This document shows, piece after piece, positions 48,973-58,934 of a DNA stretch of 64,000 nucleotides (positions are counted from its first letter, which is position 1; the number at the start of each line of letters is the position of its first letter). Made by a program: the position numbers and the translations under genes. The DNA is from Pararhizobium sp. (lineage in GTDB: Bacteria; Pseudomonadota; Alphaproteobacteria; Rhizobiales; Rhizobiaceae): positions 1,860,001-1,924,000 of the forward strand of contig CP051237.1 in the NCBI GenBank assembly GCA_017794825.1, read 5' to 3'. The notes under the pieces are model-generated. The model was not told the origin of the DNA. It did not search any database and saw nothing but the letters and a program-made list of their open reading frames with translations.

Positions 48973-51900
48973 ATGCGGATCAGGAACTGGCTCGACACCC
49001 ACGGCCTCGCGGAACACGCTGCGGTTTTCGAGGAGAACGAGATCGACCTCGACGCGGCGCGGGATCTAACCGAGGACGATCTTAGGGAACTCGGCATCCC
49101 CATGGGACCGAGGAAGAAACTGCTTCGCGCCATTGCAGCGCTCGCCGAAGAAACCAGCGCGACAACCGAAAGCGCGGGACGCGACGGGGCGCGACGGGAG
49201 CAGCCGACCGGCGAACGCCGGCAGGTCACGATCCTGTTCGCCGATATCTGCGGCTACACCAACCTTTCCGGCGAACTGGACGCGGAAGAGATACACGGTC
49301 TGCTTTCGACCTATTTTGGCGCCGTCGACGCGATCATCGAGGATTATGGCGGCTCCGTCGACAAGCATATCGGCGACAGCGTCATGGCGGTCTTCGGCGC
49401 TCCCGTCGCCCACAGCAACGACCCGGAGCGGGCCGTCAGGGCGGCGCTCGCCATCCAGGAAGCCATGCCGCGCGTATCGGCCGAAGCCGGCCACGCGATC
49501 AAGGTCCATATCGGGGTTGCGAGCGGGCAGGTCGTGGCAAGCCAGGTCGGCAGCGAGAACCACTATACGGTGACGGGAGATTCCGTGAATCTCGCCTCGC
49601 GACTGACCGACGAGGCGGGCGCGGACGAAACCTACCTGTCGTCGGCCGTACGCCAGGCCGTTGGCTCCGATTGCCACACCGAAGCGCTTGGCGAACTGAC
49701 GCTGAAGGGCATTGCCGAGCCGGTGCGCATTCACCGGCTCTTGTCCTACGACGCCGCCCCCGCGCACGGCGACGACCGCCCGTTCGTCGGAAGGCAGACC
49801 GAATTGCAGCAGTTTTCCGCGCTTCTCGACGCCTGCATCGACACGCAGGCCGGATATCTCGTCTATCTGCGCGGCGACGCGGGCATCGGCAAGACCCGGC
49901 TGACGGAAGAATTCGAGCGCCGGGCCCGCAAGCGCGGGTTCCGCGCTCACCGGTCGCTGGTGCTCGACTTCGGCGCCGGCAAGGGACAGGACGCGATCCG
50001 CACGCTGGTGCGCAGCCTGCTGGCGATCCCGCCGCCGTTCGACAGCAGCGATCGCATCGCCGCCGTCGGCAAGGCGTCGGGCGACGGCGTCATCGCCGAC
50101 AATCAGGTCGCGTTTCTCAACGACCTGCTCGACCTCGACCAGCGGCCGGAAGACATGGTCGTCTACAACGCCATGCAGAACGCCCAGCGCAACCAGGGAA
50201 AGCGCGAAACGGTGGCCAGCCTGGTGCGAAGCCTTGCGCAGAGGACGCCCCTGTTCCTGCTCGTCGAGGACGTGCACTGGGCCGACGACATCGTGCTCGA
50301 GCACCTTGCAAGCCTGACGCGCGCAATCGCCGACCTGCCGGCGATCCTGGTCATGACCTCGCGCATCGAGGGCGATCCGCTAAGCGAAAGCTGGCGCGCC
50401 TCGATCACGGCGACGAATGTGGTCACCTTCGACTTGCGCCCGCTAAGGCCAGCCGACGCACTGGCGCTCGCCGCCGGGTTCATCGACGTCGCCAATCAGT
50501 TCGCGCTGTCCTGCGTCGAACGCGCCGACGGCAATCCGCTGTTTCTGGAGCAGTTGCTGCGCGGCGCCGAAACGGCGACCGAAGGGCAGGTTCCCGGCTC
50601 CGTGCAGAGCATTGTCCAGGCGCGCATGGATGCGCTCGACCCGCCTGACAAGCAGGCGCTGCAGGCGGCGTCCGTGCTCGGCCAGCGATTTACCCTGCAG
50701 GCGCTCAGACAGCTCATCGACAGTACGGGGTACAGTTGCGGCAAACTGATCGAGCGCCACCTCATCCGCCCCGACGGGGAAGCTTTGCTGTTTACCCATG
50801 CGCTGGTGCGCGAAGGCGTCTACAATTCGCTTCTCGCGCCGCGCCGCAAGGCGTTGCATCAGCGGGCGGCCGACTGGTATCGCAGGCAGGATCCGGTCCT
50901 GCGCGCGGAACATCTCGACCGCGCCGGCGATGCGTCGGCGCCGGAAGCCTATCTCGACGCCGCGATCAGCCAGGGCGATGTGCTGCGCTTCGAGACGGCG
51001 GCTTCGCTGGCGCGCCGCGGCGTCGCCCTGGCGTCGGACAGCGACCTTCTGTGCCAGATCAACTGCACGCTCGCCAACGCCCTGCTCAACATCGGCGAGA
51101 CCGAGCAGGCGATTGCCGCCTATCGCGAGGCGACCAGCCACGCCGGAACCGACGAGCAGCTCTGTACCGCCTGGACGGGCCTTGCGTCCGCGCTGCGCGT
51201 CGCCGACCAGCAGGAAAAGGCGCTGGCCGCGCTCGCCCATGCCGAGGAACCGGCCCGCCGCAGCAATCTGCTCGCCGAGCAGGCGCATATCCACTACTTG
51301 CGGGGCAACCTCTATTTTCCGCTCGGCCGGATCGAGGAATGCCTGACGGAGCATGAAAACGCGTACCGTCTGGCGCGCGAGGTTGGTTCTCTGGAGGCGG
51401 AGGCGCGCGCGCTCAGTGGTCTCGGCGATGCGCATTACATGAAGGGTCGCATGATTACCGCGTTCGACAACTTCAAGGCCTGCGTGCAGCTTGCCGAGGA
51501 GCAGGGTTACGGCCGGATCGCCGTGGCGAACAGGCACATGGTGGGATGGTCCCGCCTGTACAAGATGGAGTTTCGCGAAGCTCTGGAGGATGGCGTGGCT
51601 GCGGCCGGCAAGGCCGTCAGGGTTAGTCAGTTTCGGGCGGAGGTTGCGAGCCTCCTGCTCATCGGCTCCATGAACCGCAGGATGGGAAAGCTGGAGCCGG
51701 CCGCGGAAAATCTCGAACACGGCCTGGAACAGACGCTCAGAATCGGCTCCGGCAACTTCAAGGCCAATATTCTGTGGGAACTTTCCCGGGTGCACTTGGC
51801 GCGAGGAGACCTGGAATCGGCGCGGCGCGACATCCAGGAAGCATTGGATACGGCGCGTGACTTCGCGATGACATTTATCGGCCCTTCCATACTGGCCACC

Positions 51901-52269
51901 TGGGCAGCCGTTGCGGAGGACAAGAACGCCGGGCTCCGGGCCCTGGAAGAGGGGGAAGCGATCATGGCGTCGGGATGCGTGGGACATAATTATTTCGGGT
52001 TCTGCGAAACGGCCATTGACGACGCCCTTGTTAACCGCGAATGGGACAGGGCCGAACGCTACGCCCGCCTGCTCGATGACTACACCCGCGAACAACCTCT
52101 GCCCTTTTCCGACTTCCTGTCGGAACGCGCCCGGGTTCTCGCCGAGTGGGGAAGGAACGGTCCGAAAGAGGAACTCGCCCTCAGGATCGAAACGCTGACA
52201 GTGCAGGCCAGAGCCGTCGACCTGGTGTTGGCGCTTCCCCTCATGGAAGAGGCGCTCGCGCAGATATAG
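48973..52269 (+). CDS. SAM-domain class III adenylate cyclase with ATPase and TPR regions
   Basis: A 1098-residue cytoplasmic multidomain protein. Residues 1-60 are a SAM domain ([43 protein letters not shown]). The cyclase domain (about 75-260) has metal Asp in LFADICGYT and [14 protein letters not shown] and the catalytic Asn/Arg in [11 protein letters not shown]. The AAA/STAND ATPase (about 270-560) has Walker [17 protein letters not shown] and VEDVHWADD. The C-terminal half is TPR-like. It probably makes cAMP under control of its own ATPase and repeat regions. The ATG at 48973 suits the SAM domain start. Confidence 0.92.
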   Translation: MRIRNWLDTHGLAEHAAVFEENEIDLDAARDLTEDDLRELGIPMGPRKKLLRAIAALAEETSATTESAGRDGARREQPTGERRQVTILFADICGYTNLSGELDAEEIHGLLSTYFGAVDAIIEDYGGSVDKHIGDSVMAVFGAPVAHSNDPERAVRAALAIQEAMPRVSAEAGHAIKVHIGVASGQVVASQVGSENHYTVTGDSVNLASRLTDEAGADETYLSSAVRQAVGSDCHTEALGELTLKGIAEPVRIHRLLSYDAAPAHGDDRPFVGRQTELQQFSALLDACIDTQAGYLVYLRGDAGIGKTRLTEEFERRARKRGFRAHRSLVLDFGAGKGQDAIRTLVRSLLAIPPPFDSSDRIAAVGKASGDGVIADNQVAFLNDLLDLDQRPEDMVVYNAMQNAQRNQGKRETVASLVRSLAQRTPLFLLVEDVHWADDIVLEHLASLTRAIADLPAILVMTSRIEGDPLSESWRASITATNVVTFDLRPLRPADALALAAGFIDVANQFALSCVERADGNPLFLEQLLRGAETATEGQVPGSVQSIVQARMDALDPPDKQALQAASVLGQRFTLQALRQLIDSTGYSCGKLIERHLIRPDGEALLFTHALVREGVYNSLLAPRRKALHQRAADWYRRQDPVLRAEHLDRAGDASAPEAYLDAAISQGDVLRFETAASLARRGVALASDSDLLCQINCTLANALLNIGETEQAIAAYREATSHAGTDEQLCTAWTGLASALRVADQQEKALAALAHAEEPARRSNLLAEQAHIHYLRGNLYFPLGRIEECLTEHENAYRLAREVGSLEAEARALSGLGDAHYMKGRMITAFDNFKACVQLAEEQGYGRIAVANRHMVGWSRLYKMEFREALEDGVAAAGKAVRVSQFRAEVASLLLIGSMNRRMGKLEPAAENLEHGLEQTLRIGSGNFKANILWELSRVHLARGDLESARRDIQEALDTARDFAMTFIGPSILATWAAVAEDKNAGLRALEEGEAIMASGCVGHNYFGFCETAIDDALVNREWDRAERYARLLDDYTREQPLPFSDFLSERARVLAEWGRNGPKEELALRIETLTVQARAVDLVLALPLMEEALAQI

Positions 52270-52298
52270 ACTCAAAACCAACTGGATGGAGGTCCCAA

Positions 52299-52526
52299 AT
52301 GCCGCATGTGCTCGTCAAACTCTGGCCCGGAAAATCCGAGGCGCAGAAGCAGGAACTCGCCGAGGAGATCACTCAGGCGCTGATGCGGACGCTCGAAAGC
52401 AGCGAGGCGTCGGTGTCCGTGTCCTTCGAGGAAGTGGACAGGGAGCAGTGGCGCGAGACCGTCTATCTGCCCGAGATCATGGGCGAGCCCGATAAGCTGT
52501 ACAAAAAGCCCGGATACACGATGTGA
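52299..52526 (+). CDS. 4-oxalocrotonate tautomerase-like protein
   Basis: A 75-residue protein. After Met removal the N-terminus is Pro ([27 protein letters not shown]), the catalytic base of the tautomerase superfamily. A second element, [19 protein letters not shown], gives the beta-alpha-beta fold. GGAGG lies 7 bp before the ATG. Its stop overlaps the GTG start of the methyltransferase, so both are made from one transcript. The substrate is unknown; such small proteins isomerise keto/enol acids. Confidence 0.87.
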   Translation: MPHVLVKLWPGKSEAQKQELAEEITQALMRTLESSEASVSVSFEEVDREQWRETVYLPEIMGEPDKLYKKPGYTM

Positions 52527-53386
52527 CGCGCCAGGATCAGAGCGCGGACCGACCGAGCCTCGGAGAGGTCCTGCTGGGAACCGAAGGGCTGGCCCTGCTT
52601 CGGCTTGCCTTCACAGACAATGCGGCCGCCCGCCGCGCGCGTATCGACGAGATCCGAACCCTCATCGAGAATTACGACAACGATCCGGACCTGGCGGCGC
52701 CGCTCGCCAGCCCCGAATACGATCGGTCGGAAGGCTATGCGCTCTGGTCAAGAACCTACGACCAGCGGCTTCGGCTTTTCCCGGTCGAAGAACCCGTCAT
52801 GCACGCGCTCATCGGCCGGCTGCCGCCCTCGATCGTGCTGGACGCGGCCTGCGGCACGGGACGTTACAGCGAAGTGCTTGTACAAAAAGGACACAGCGTC
52901 ATCGGCGTCGATGCGTCTGCGGACATGCTCGCCAGGGCGCGGCCGAAGGCGCCTGACGCCGAGTTTCGCGAGGGCGACCTGACGGCCCTGCCGCTGGAGG
53001 ATGCATCCGTCGACGCCGTTGTCTGCGCGCTCGCGCTCGTCCACCTTGAAGACATCGACAAAGCCATGCAGGAGTTTGCGCGGGTGCTTCGACCGGGCGG
53101 ACGGCTGATCATCAGCGACGTCCATCCGTTTCCGATCATGCTCGGCTGGCAGGCGCAGTTTCGAACCAGCGACGGCGGCGCCGGGTTCATGCGCATCCAT
53201 CCGCACCTGTTGTCCGAATACAGCGCTTCCGGCCTGGCCGCGGGCCTGCGCATTACCGCCTGTCACGAACCGCGCCTCACCTCTGAATCCGTGGTCACGC
53301 CGGCGGCCGAGCGCCTGCCCGAGGCAAACCGCGCCGCATGGGTCGGTCTGCCGGGCGTGGTCGTCTGGGAGATGGAAAAACCCTGA
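52523..53386 (+). CDS. class I SAM-dependent methyltransferase
   Basis: A 287-residue enzyme starting at GTG that overlaps the previous stop (GTGA). Motif I, the S-adenosylmethionine-binding loop, is [20 protein letters not shown] near residue 95; motif II is [38 protein letters not shown] and [19 protein letters not shown] follow. This is a UbiE/COQ5-like Methyltransf_11 pattern. The 90-residue N-terminal extension is helical. The substrate is unknown; coupling to a tautomerase suggests a small carbonyl or phenolic acid. Confidence 0.88.
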   Translation: MTRQDQSADRPSLGEVLLGTEGLALLRLAFTDNAAARRARIDEIRTLIENYDNDPDLAAPLASPEYDRSEGYALWSRTYDQRLRLFPVEEPVMHALIGRLPPSIVLDAACGTGRYSEVLVQKGHSVIGVDASADMLARARPKAPDAEFREGDLTALPLEDASVDAVVCALALVHLEDIDKAMQEFARVLRPGGRLIISDVHPFPIMLGWQAQFRTSDGGAGFMRIHPHLLSEYSASGLAAGLRITACHEPRLTSESVVTPAAERLPEANRAAWVGLPGVVVWEMEKP

Positions 53387-53402
53387 GGCGTCAGGCGGGG
53401 CT

Positions 53403-55067
53403 TCACGCCGCAGCCAATTCTCCGGCGAGCGCCTTGGCGATCAGCGCACGCGTCTCGTCGATGCCGTAAAGCGCTGCGAATGAGCCGAAGCGCGGTCCGC
53501 GCTCCTGGCCGAGCAGCACCTGGTAGAGCATCTGGAAGAAGCTTCCCGAAACGCCGACGCCGCCGTCCGGCCCCTTTTTCGAGGCGTCCTGATACCGCTC
53601 GATAGCGCGCGCCACATCGAGGATCGCGTTCTGGATCTCCTGACCGTCGGCGCCTGCCGGCAGGGCGGCGAGTTTTTCATCGATGCCGCGCAAGGCGTTC
53701 AACTCGACATCGTCCGGCGCGCGGAAAACCTTGGTCGGTTTCACAAAGTCGTTGAAATAGCGGATCGCATAGCCGACGAGCTGGTCGAGATGCGGGTGAC
53801 TTTCCGCGGTCACGCCCGGCGCATAGCGCGTGATGTAGCCCCACAGCACGTCGCTGTTTTCGGCGTTCGACGCGCTGACGAGATTCAGCAACATTGCGAA
53901 CGGCACCGGATTGTCGATCGCCGGCGGCCGGCCGTCATGCATGTGCCAGACCGGATTGTTGAGACGCGTTCTCCAGTCCTGCCGCTCATAGGCGGAAAGG
54001 AACGTGAAATATTCGTCCACGGCCTTGGGGATGACGTCGAAATAGAGCTTCTTCGCCGTCTTCGGCTTCTGGAACATGTAGAGCGCCAGACTCTCCTCGG
54101 AGGCATAGGTCAGCCAGTCGTCGATGGTCAGGCCATTGCCCTTCGACTTGGAGATCTTCTGGCCGTTCTCGTCGAGGAAGAGCTCGAAATTGAAGCCTTC
54201 CGGCGGCGTGCCGCCGAGCGCGCGACAGACCTTGGAGGACAGCGTCACGCTGTCGATCAGGTCCTTGCCGGCCATCTCGTAGTCGACGCCGAGCGCAAAC
54301 CAGCGCAACGCCCAGTCGGCCTTCCACTGGCACTTGACCTTGCCGCCGGTGACACCGGTCTCGACTTCTTCGCCGGTCTCCGGGTCGACATAGGTGATCG
54401 TGCCGGCTTCCGGATTGCGCGCAATCATCGGCACCTGCAGCACGACGCCGGTTCGCGGACAGATCGGCAGGAAGGGCGAATAGGTGGCGCGGCGCTCCTC
54501 GCCAAGCGTCGGCGCGATGATCGCCATCACTTCGTCATAGACGGCGAGCATGCGCAGCAGCGCCTCGTCGAAACGGCCCGAAGTATAATATTCGGTCGCA
54601 GACGCGAACTCGTAATCGAAGCCGAAACGGTCGAGAAAGGCGCGCAGCCGCGCATTGTTCGCCGCGCCAAAGGACGGGTGTTCGTTCGAAAACGGATCCG
54701 GCACGCGGCTGAGCGGCTTGCCGAGCCAGGTCTGCATCATCTCGCGGTTCGGAACATTGTCCGGCACCTTGCGCAGGCCGTCCATGTCGTCGGAGAAGCT
54801 GAGGATCTTTGTCGGCACGGCGTCGCGCGTCAGCACGCGAAAGGCGTGACGCACCATGGAGGTGCGCGCCACCTCGCCGAATGTGCCGATATGCGGCAAT
54901 CCCGACGGGCCGTAGCCGGTCTCGAAAAGAACGCGCTCCGGATAGCCGGATTTCTCATAGCGTTTGACGATTTTACGCGCCTCCTCGAACGGCCAGGCTT
55001 TTGATTCAGCCGCTGCCGCAATCATATCTTCGTCAAGATCGATCTCGGTGAGACGGTTTTCACTCAT
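53403..55067 (-). CDS. lysS: lysyl-tRNA synthetase, class I
   Basis: A 554-residue class I LysRS, which charges tRNA-Lys with lysine. The class I signature is [17 protein letters not shown] (HIGH-like) near residue 50 and [12 protein letters not shown] (KMSKS) near 305. Internal motifs such as [19 protein letters not shown] match the LysK type found in archaea and many alphaproteobacteria, not the E. coli class II enzyme. The C-terminal third is helical, for anticodon binding. It is convergent with the methyltransferase gene, 16 bp apart. Confidence 0.95.
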   Translation of the reverse strand: MSENRLTEIDLDEDMIAAAAESKAWPFEEARKIVKRYEKSGYPERVLFETGYGPSGLPHIGTFGEVARTSMVRHAFRVLTRDAVPTKILSFSDDMDGLRKVPDNVPNREMMQTWLGKPLSRVPDPFSNEHPSFGAANNARLRAFLDRFGFDYEFASATEYYTSGRFDEALLRMLAVYDEVMAIIAPTLGEERRATYSPFLPICPRTGVVLQVPMIARNPEAGTITYVDPETGEEVETGVTGGKVKCQWKADWALRWFALGVDYEMAGKDLIDSVTLSSKVCRALGGTPPEGFNFELFLDENGQKISKSKGNGLTIDDWLTYASEESLALYMFQKPKTAKKLYFDVIPKAVDEYFTFLSAYERQDWRTRLNNPVWHMHDGRPPAIDNPVPFAMLLNLVSASNAENSDVLWGYITRYAPGVTAESHPHLDQLVGYAIRYFNDFVKPTKVFRAPDDVELNALRGIDEKLAALPAGADGQEIQNAILDVARAIERYQDASKKGPDGGVGVSGSFFQMLYQVLLGQERGPRFGSFAALYGIDETRALIAKALAGELAAA

Positions 55068-55272
55068 CTTTCTGCTTTCCGGTTATTTGCATGAACATCG
55101 CCCGGCCTGCCGCAATCTCGGGGCTCCTGCCGGGCGCGCGGACCCTAATGCGTGTGCATTGCAACGTCAATGAGAGGCAGGGAATTTGGAACGGCGGCAA
55201 AGGCGCTTGCACTCGGAGACCGCGATACATAGGTTAGCGGCAACCAATCGATTCTGCTGCAAGAGATCCTTC

Positions 55273-55692
55273 ATGTCCGCACCCATCACCACCCAGGATG
55301 CCCTCATCTACGTCATGGTCACCATGTCCGCCGTGGATTCCACCATGACCGACCGCGAACTCGCACAGATCGGCAACATCACACGGACGCTGCCGATCTT
55401 CGATGATTTCGACGAGGAGCGGCTGGTTCGAATTTCGCGCGATTGCGGCGCGATCCTGAGCGAGGATGATGGTCTCGATACGGTCATGCTGATCGTGCAC
55501 GACGCCCTGCCGCATCATCTCTACGACACGGCCTATGCGCTGGCGGTTGAAGTGGCGGCAGCCGACCTGCATGTCGAGCAGGAGGAATTGCGGCTGTTGC
55601 AGATCCTGCGCGACCGGCTCAGCCTTGACAAGCTGACCTGCGCCGCCATCGAGCGCGGCGCGCGCGCCCGCTTCCGCACGATCGAGCATTAA
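55273..55692 (+). CDS. TerB-like protein
   Basis: A 139-residue all-helical acidic protein resembling the TerB/DjlA N-terminal fold: ITTQDALIYVMVTMSAVDSTMTDREL (metal-binding-type acidic turn), then a second repeat, YALAVEVAAADLHVEQEELRLLQILRDRL. TerB proteins are linked to tellurite resistance and envelope stress, but no other ter genes are near, so tellurite resistance should not be assumed. The start at 55273 follows AGAGAT, a modest site; longer in-frame starts upstream look non-coding. It is divergent from lysS. Confidence 0.85.
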   Translation: MSAPITTQDALIYVMVTMSAVDSTMTDRELAQIGNITRTLPIFDDFDEERLVRISRDCGAILSEDDGLDTVMLIVHDALPHHLYDTAYALAVEVAAADLHVEQEELRLLQILRDRLSLDKLTCAAIERGARARFRTIEH

Positions 55693-55708
55693 TTCTCGAA
55701 ACAGGCTC

Positions 55709-56623
55709 TCAGTAGAGACCGTAGGGAAAATATCGCCGGTAGATCTCGGTCATCCGGCCGTTGCGCGTCATGGCCAGCAGCGCGTGGTCGAGCGCCTGGA
55801 CGAGTTCGGGATCCTGCGGGTTGACGGCGATCGCCAGGCCTTCTCCGAGATAGCTCCGCGACAGGTAAGGCCCGTCGAAAAAGGAACAGCAGCCCGCGGC
55901 GTCCGCACTGCCCAGCCAGAAGGACAGTTGCACGCCGTCGCCGAAAATCGCGTCGACATCCCCCTTCTTCAGACCGTCATACATCCATTCCTGCTTGTCG
56001 AAGATTACCGGCTGAATCTCCGGGAAGAATGCGCGTAGCATCGCCTCATGCGCGGTTCCGGCGACAACGCCGACCCGGCGGCTGGCGAGGCCGGCGGCCG
56101 TGTCGCCCTCGATGGCGACCGCCTCGTTGCGGGCGAAGCGGGCCGGCAGTTTCAGGAAAGGCCGCGTGAAATCGTATTTTTCGCGGGCTTCCGCCGTAAT
56201 GGCGACGCCGGCGACGATGGCGTCGGCGTTGCCGTCAGAGATCGCCGGCTCGAGCTCGTCCCAGGGCAGAAGCTGAATCTGGCAGCGGTCCAGAACCTTC
56301 AGTTCCTCGCAGATCGAACGCGTCAGTTCGACGTGGAAGCCCGAGAGCCGGTTCTGCTGGTCTAGGAAATTAAAGGGAGGAAAATCGGCGGTGGTGACAA
56401 AGAGGATGCGCGCGCGCGACGACAGGTCCGGAACGCCGATACGTTCGTTCGGATCCCAATAGGACGGCGCCGCGACTTGCTGCGCCGCCACCGGAGGGAG
56501 CGTGGCGAAGGCCAACAGCAAAAACAGGAACGCGGAGATGCTGCCGATCCATGCGCGCCGCAGACGCGGCGCTGCTGGATCGCAGGTCAAGCCCGCGATA
56601 AGGGGAGTAGGGAGCAGGTTCAA
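55709..56623 (-). CDS. amino-acid-type periplasmic binding protein, orphan
   Basis: A 304-residue SBP_bac_3 protein with a membrane-like signal (WIGSISAFLFLLLAFATLPPVAAQ). The fold is typical: ILFVTTADFPPFNFLDQQNRLSGFHVELTRSICEEL, then DGNADAIVAGVAITAEAREKYDFTRPFL, and a hinge GLASRRVGVVAGTAHEAML. The C-terminus QALDHALLAMTRNGRMTEIYRRYF is characteristic. No permease or ATPase gene is adjacent, so it may use a distant transporter or act in sensing. The ligand is probably a polar amino acid or a small organic compound. Confidence 0.88.
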   Translation of the reverse strand: MNLLPTPLIAGLTCDPAAPRLRRAWIGSISAFLFLLLAFATLPPVAAQQVAAPSYWDPNERIGVPDLSSRARILFVTTADFPPFNFLDQQNRLSGFHVELTRSICEELKVLDRCQIQLLPWDELEPAISDGNADAIVAGVAITAEAREKYDFTRPFLKLPARFARNEAVAIEGDTAAGLASRRVGVVAGTAHEAMLRAFFPEIQPVIFDKQEWMYDGLKKGDVDAIFGDGVQLSFWLGSADAAGCCSFFDGPYLSRSYLGEGLAIAVNPQDPELVQALDHALLAMTRNGRMTEIYRRYFPYGLY

Positions 56624-56638
56624 ACAACTCCCCTCATT

Positions 56639-56681
56639 CCGGACCTGATCCGGATTCCAGTACCCGCGCGTCTGCGCGGGT
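56639..56681. repeat. palindromic intergenic repeat, copy 1
   Basis: Two adjacent stem-loops: CCGGA-cctga-TCCGG (56639-56653) and ACCCGCGC-gtct-GCGCGGGT (56662-56681). Copy 2 at 63344-63386 has the same layout with compensated base changes. Dispersed repeats of this style are common between alphaproteobacterial genes. Confidence 0.78.
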
Positions 56682-56782
56682 GAGAGATAATTTTATCGGG
56701 ATTCTTGCCTGGCCTCATCCCATTGTCCCTTCAGCCTTGCTGCGAACCTACCGTTAGAGTCGCGAAGCTTCACCTGTCAATG

Positions 56783-56808
56783 AAAAGGGGCGGCCGATGG
56801 CCGCCCCT
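56783..56808 (-). terminator. intrinsic terminator of the sugar ABC operon
   Basis: A ten-pair stem (AGGGGCGGCC/GGCCGCCCCT) with a GAT loop, followed on the minus strand by four Ts, 26 bp beyond the stop of the binding-protein gene. Outer bases (CCTGTCA/TGACAGG) can extend the pairing. Confidence 0.85.
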
Positions 56809-56833
56809 GACAGGTTTGATTGGCCGGCTGCGA

Positions 56834-57889
56834 TCAACGCTCGGGAAGCGGCATCCAGGCCGGAACCGCCACATCGGCATGGGCGAATTGCGGCAGTTTG
56901 GCCGAAAGCTGTTCCATGTTCTGGATGTCGAGATCCATCAGCATGTCGCGGGTGATCAGGGTCGGCGGCACGATGACGCTCTGGCCTGGATCCTCGCCGG
57001 CAAGCAGCATGGCGAGCGCGCGCACGGACACTTCGCCGACGACGGCCGGGTTGGTGGCGGCGGTCGCGACCCAGGCGCTGGCGTCTTCACGCATGGCCTG
57101 GATATCGGCCGAAGACACGTCGGCGCTGTAGATCTTGATGTCGTTGTTCAGGCCGGCCTCGTCGACAGCGATCTTCACGCCCTTCGCGAACTCGTCATAA
57201 GGCGCGAACATGACGTTGATCGTCGGGTTGGCGCGCAGGACGGCGGACGCCTGGTTGGCGACCGAGTTGGCGATCGGATTGTCGAGCGTGCCGAACTGGG
57301 CGACCTCGTTGATGCCCGAGTACTTGTCCTTGAACTCGCGCCACTTTTCGTCGCGGCGATCGAGCGGGGCGATGCCCGGCACATAGACGTAGCCGGCGGT
57401 GAAGCTTTCGCCATTGTCCTTGATCGCCTGTTCGAGTGCGAGCTGCGCAAGGAGCTGGTCGCTCTGCTCGATCTGCGGGACCGCGTCGTTTTCGACGTTG
57501 ACGTCGAAGGCGACGACCTTGATGCCGGCGTCAACCGCGCGCTGCACGGCTTCCGTCATCGATTCAGTCAGGCCGTGCTGGACCACGATGCCGTCGACGC
57601 CAAGCGCGATCGCCTGGTCGACCATGTCGGCCTGCAGGGCTGCGTCCTGGCGGGAATCGAAGACGCGCAGGTCGACGCCAAGGGCTGCGGCCTGGCGTTC
57701 GACGCCGGAAAGATACGCCTGGAAGAAGTCGCCGGTGGACAGGTAGCGCACCAGCGCGATCTTCACATCGCCCGGATTGTCGAACGGCGCGGGCTTGTCC
57801 TGCGCCAGCGCGCCGGTGATGGTTGCGCCGGCGGCCAGCGCGGCGACGCCGAGCTTGACGGCCATGCGTCTTGTCAGATGTTTCAGCAT
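56834..57889 (-). CDS. sugar ABC transporter substrate-binding protein
   Basis: A 351-residue periplasmic protein of the ribose-binding (Peripla_BP_4) type, with a signal peptide (TRRMAVKLGVAALAAGATITGALAQ) and KIALVRYLSTGDFFQAYLSGVERQAAALGVDLRVFDSRQD at the mature start. VDGIVVQHGLTESM is the typical hinge region. The start at 57889 follows GGAGG. It is the third gene of an ATPase-permease-binding-protein operon, divergent from mtnK-mtnA, so 5-methylthioribose is a likely ligand; ribose-like sugars remain possible. Confidence 0.9.
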   Translation of the reverse strand: MLKHLTRRMAVKLGVAALAAGATITGALAQDKPAPFDNPGDVKIALVRYLSTGDFFQAYLSGVERQAAALGVDLRVFDSRQDAALQADMVDQAIALGVDGIVVQHGLTESMTEAVQRAVDAGIKVVAFDVNVENDAVPQIEQSDQLLAQLALEQAIKDNGESFTAGYVYVPGIAPLDRRDEKWREFKDKYSGINEVAQFGTLDNPIANSVANQASAVLRANPTINVMFAPYDEFAKGVKIAVDEAGLNNDIKIYSADVSSADIQAMREDASAWVATAATNPAVVGEVSVRALAMLLAGEDPGQSVIVPPTLITRDMLMDLDIQNMEQLSAKLPQFAHADVAVPAWMPLPER

Positions 57890-57954
57890 TCCAATATTCC
57901 TCCATTGTTGTCCGGCGCCGTCGGCCCCGGTTGTCTTTCTGACGCTCATCTGCG

Positions 57955-58932
57955 TCAGTTGCGTGCAGCCTTTGTCAGGCTGAAAGTGAACACCAGCGCG
58001 ATGACGAGCACCGCTCCCTTGACGAAATCCTGCGTGTAGTACGGCGCATTCATCATCGTCATGCCCTGCAATAAAACGCCGACGAAGATCGCGCCGACAA
58101 GGGTGCCGAAAGCGTTTGGCTTCGCCGCGCCCAGAACAGCGAAGCCGATCAGCGCCGCGGCGACCGAATCCAGCAGCAGGTTGTTGCCGGAGCTGACGTC
58201 GCCGCGCCCGACACGAGCCGCCAGCAGGATGCCGCCGATCGAGGCTGAAAAACCCGAAATCATGTAGGCGGCTATCTTGTAGCGATTGACCGGTGCCCCG
58301 GCAAGGCGGCTGGCCAGTTCGTTGCTGCCGATCGCATACATGACGCGGCCCCAGCGGGTGAATTCGAGGAAGAACCAGATGACGAGCGCCAGCACCAGCA
58401 TGATCAACACCGAAACCGGCAGGATATCGTACAGCCGGTGACGGCCGAGAAACAGGAAGCCCGGATCGAAGGAGCCTTCGGCCGTCGATCCGTCCGGCAG
58501 CATCATGCCCTTGGCGATGGACCGCCCGGCCGTCGGGATAAGCTGAAGACCAAGCAGCAGGAACATGGTGCCGAGCGTCGCCAACAGATCGGGCACGCGG
58601 GCGTAGACGACGAGGACGCCGTTGAAGAAGCCGACGGCGAGTCCAAGCGCCAGGCACAGCGCCACCGCCTCGACCGAACCGGCGCCCCAGATCACCATGG
58701 CGTAGGAGGCGGCCATCATCGAGGAAGCCGCGACGGACCCGATTGACAGATCGAAGCCGCCGACAACCAGCGTTGCGGTGACGCCAAGCGCCAGAATCGC
58801 GGTGATGGAAACCGACTGGAAGACGAAAACCATCGAGCGCAGCGACATGAAGGCGGGCTCCATGACCGTGAAGAAGACGATGATCGCCAGAAGCAACAGC
58901 AGAAATCCGTAGCGGATCGCAAAATTACGCAT
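57955..58932 (-). CDS. sugar ABC transporter permease, RbsC-like
   Basis: A 325-residue inner-membrane permease with eight to ten hydrophobic segments. Family stretches are ILALGVTATLVVGGFDLSIGSVAA (residues 41-65), YDILPVSVLIMLVLALVIWFFLEFTRWGRVMYAIGSNELASRLAGAPVNRYKI, and GGILLAARVGRGDVSSGNNLLLDSVAAALIG. It forms the channel for the sugar transporter whose ATPase lies 2 bp upstream. Together with the binding protein it probably imports a ribose-like sugar. Confidence 0.93.
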   Translation of the reverse strand: MRNFAIRYGFLLLLLAIIVFFTVMEPAFMSLRSMVFVFQSVSITAILALGVTATLVVGGFDLSIGSVAASSMMAASYAMVIWGAGSVEAVALCLALGLAVGFFNGVLVVYARVPDLLATLGTMFLLLGLQLIPTAGRSIAKGMMLPDGSTAEGSFDPGFLFLGRHRLYDILPVSVLIMLVLALVIWFFLEFTRWGRVMYAIGSNELASRLAGAPVNRYKIAAYMISGFSASIGGILLAARVGRGDVSSGNNLLLDSVAAALIGFAVLGAAKPNAFGTLVGAIFVGVLLQGMTMMNAPYYTQDFVKGAVLVIALVFTFSLTKAARN

Positions 58933-58934
58933 GA

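Noticed and set aside
55273..55692. Tellurite-resistance operon
   Set aside because: Only a single TerB-like gene is present, with lysS and an orphan binding protein as neighbours.
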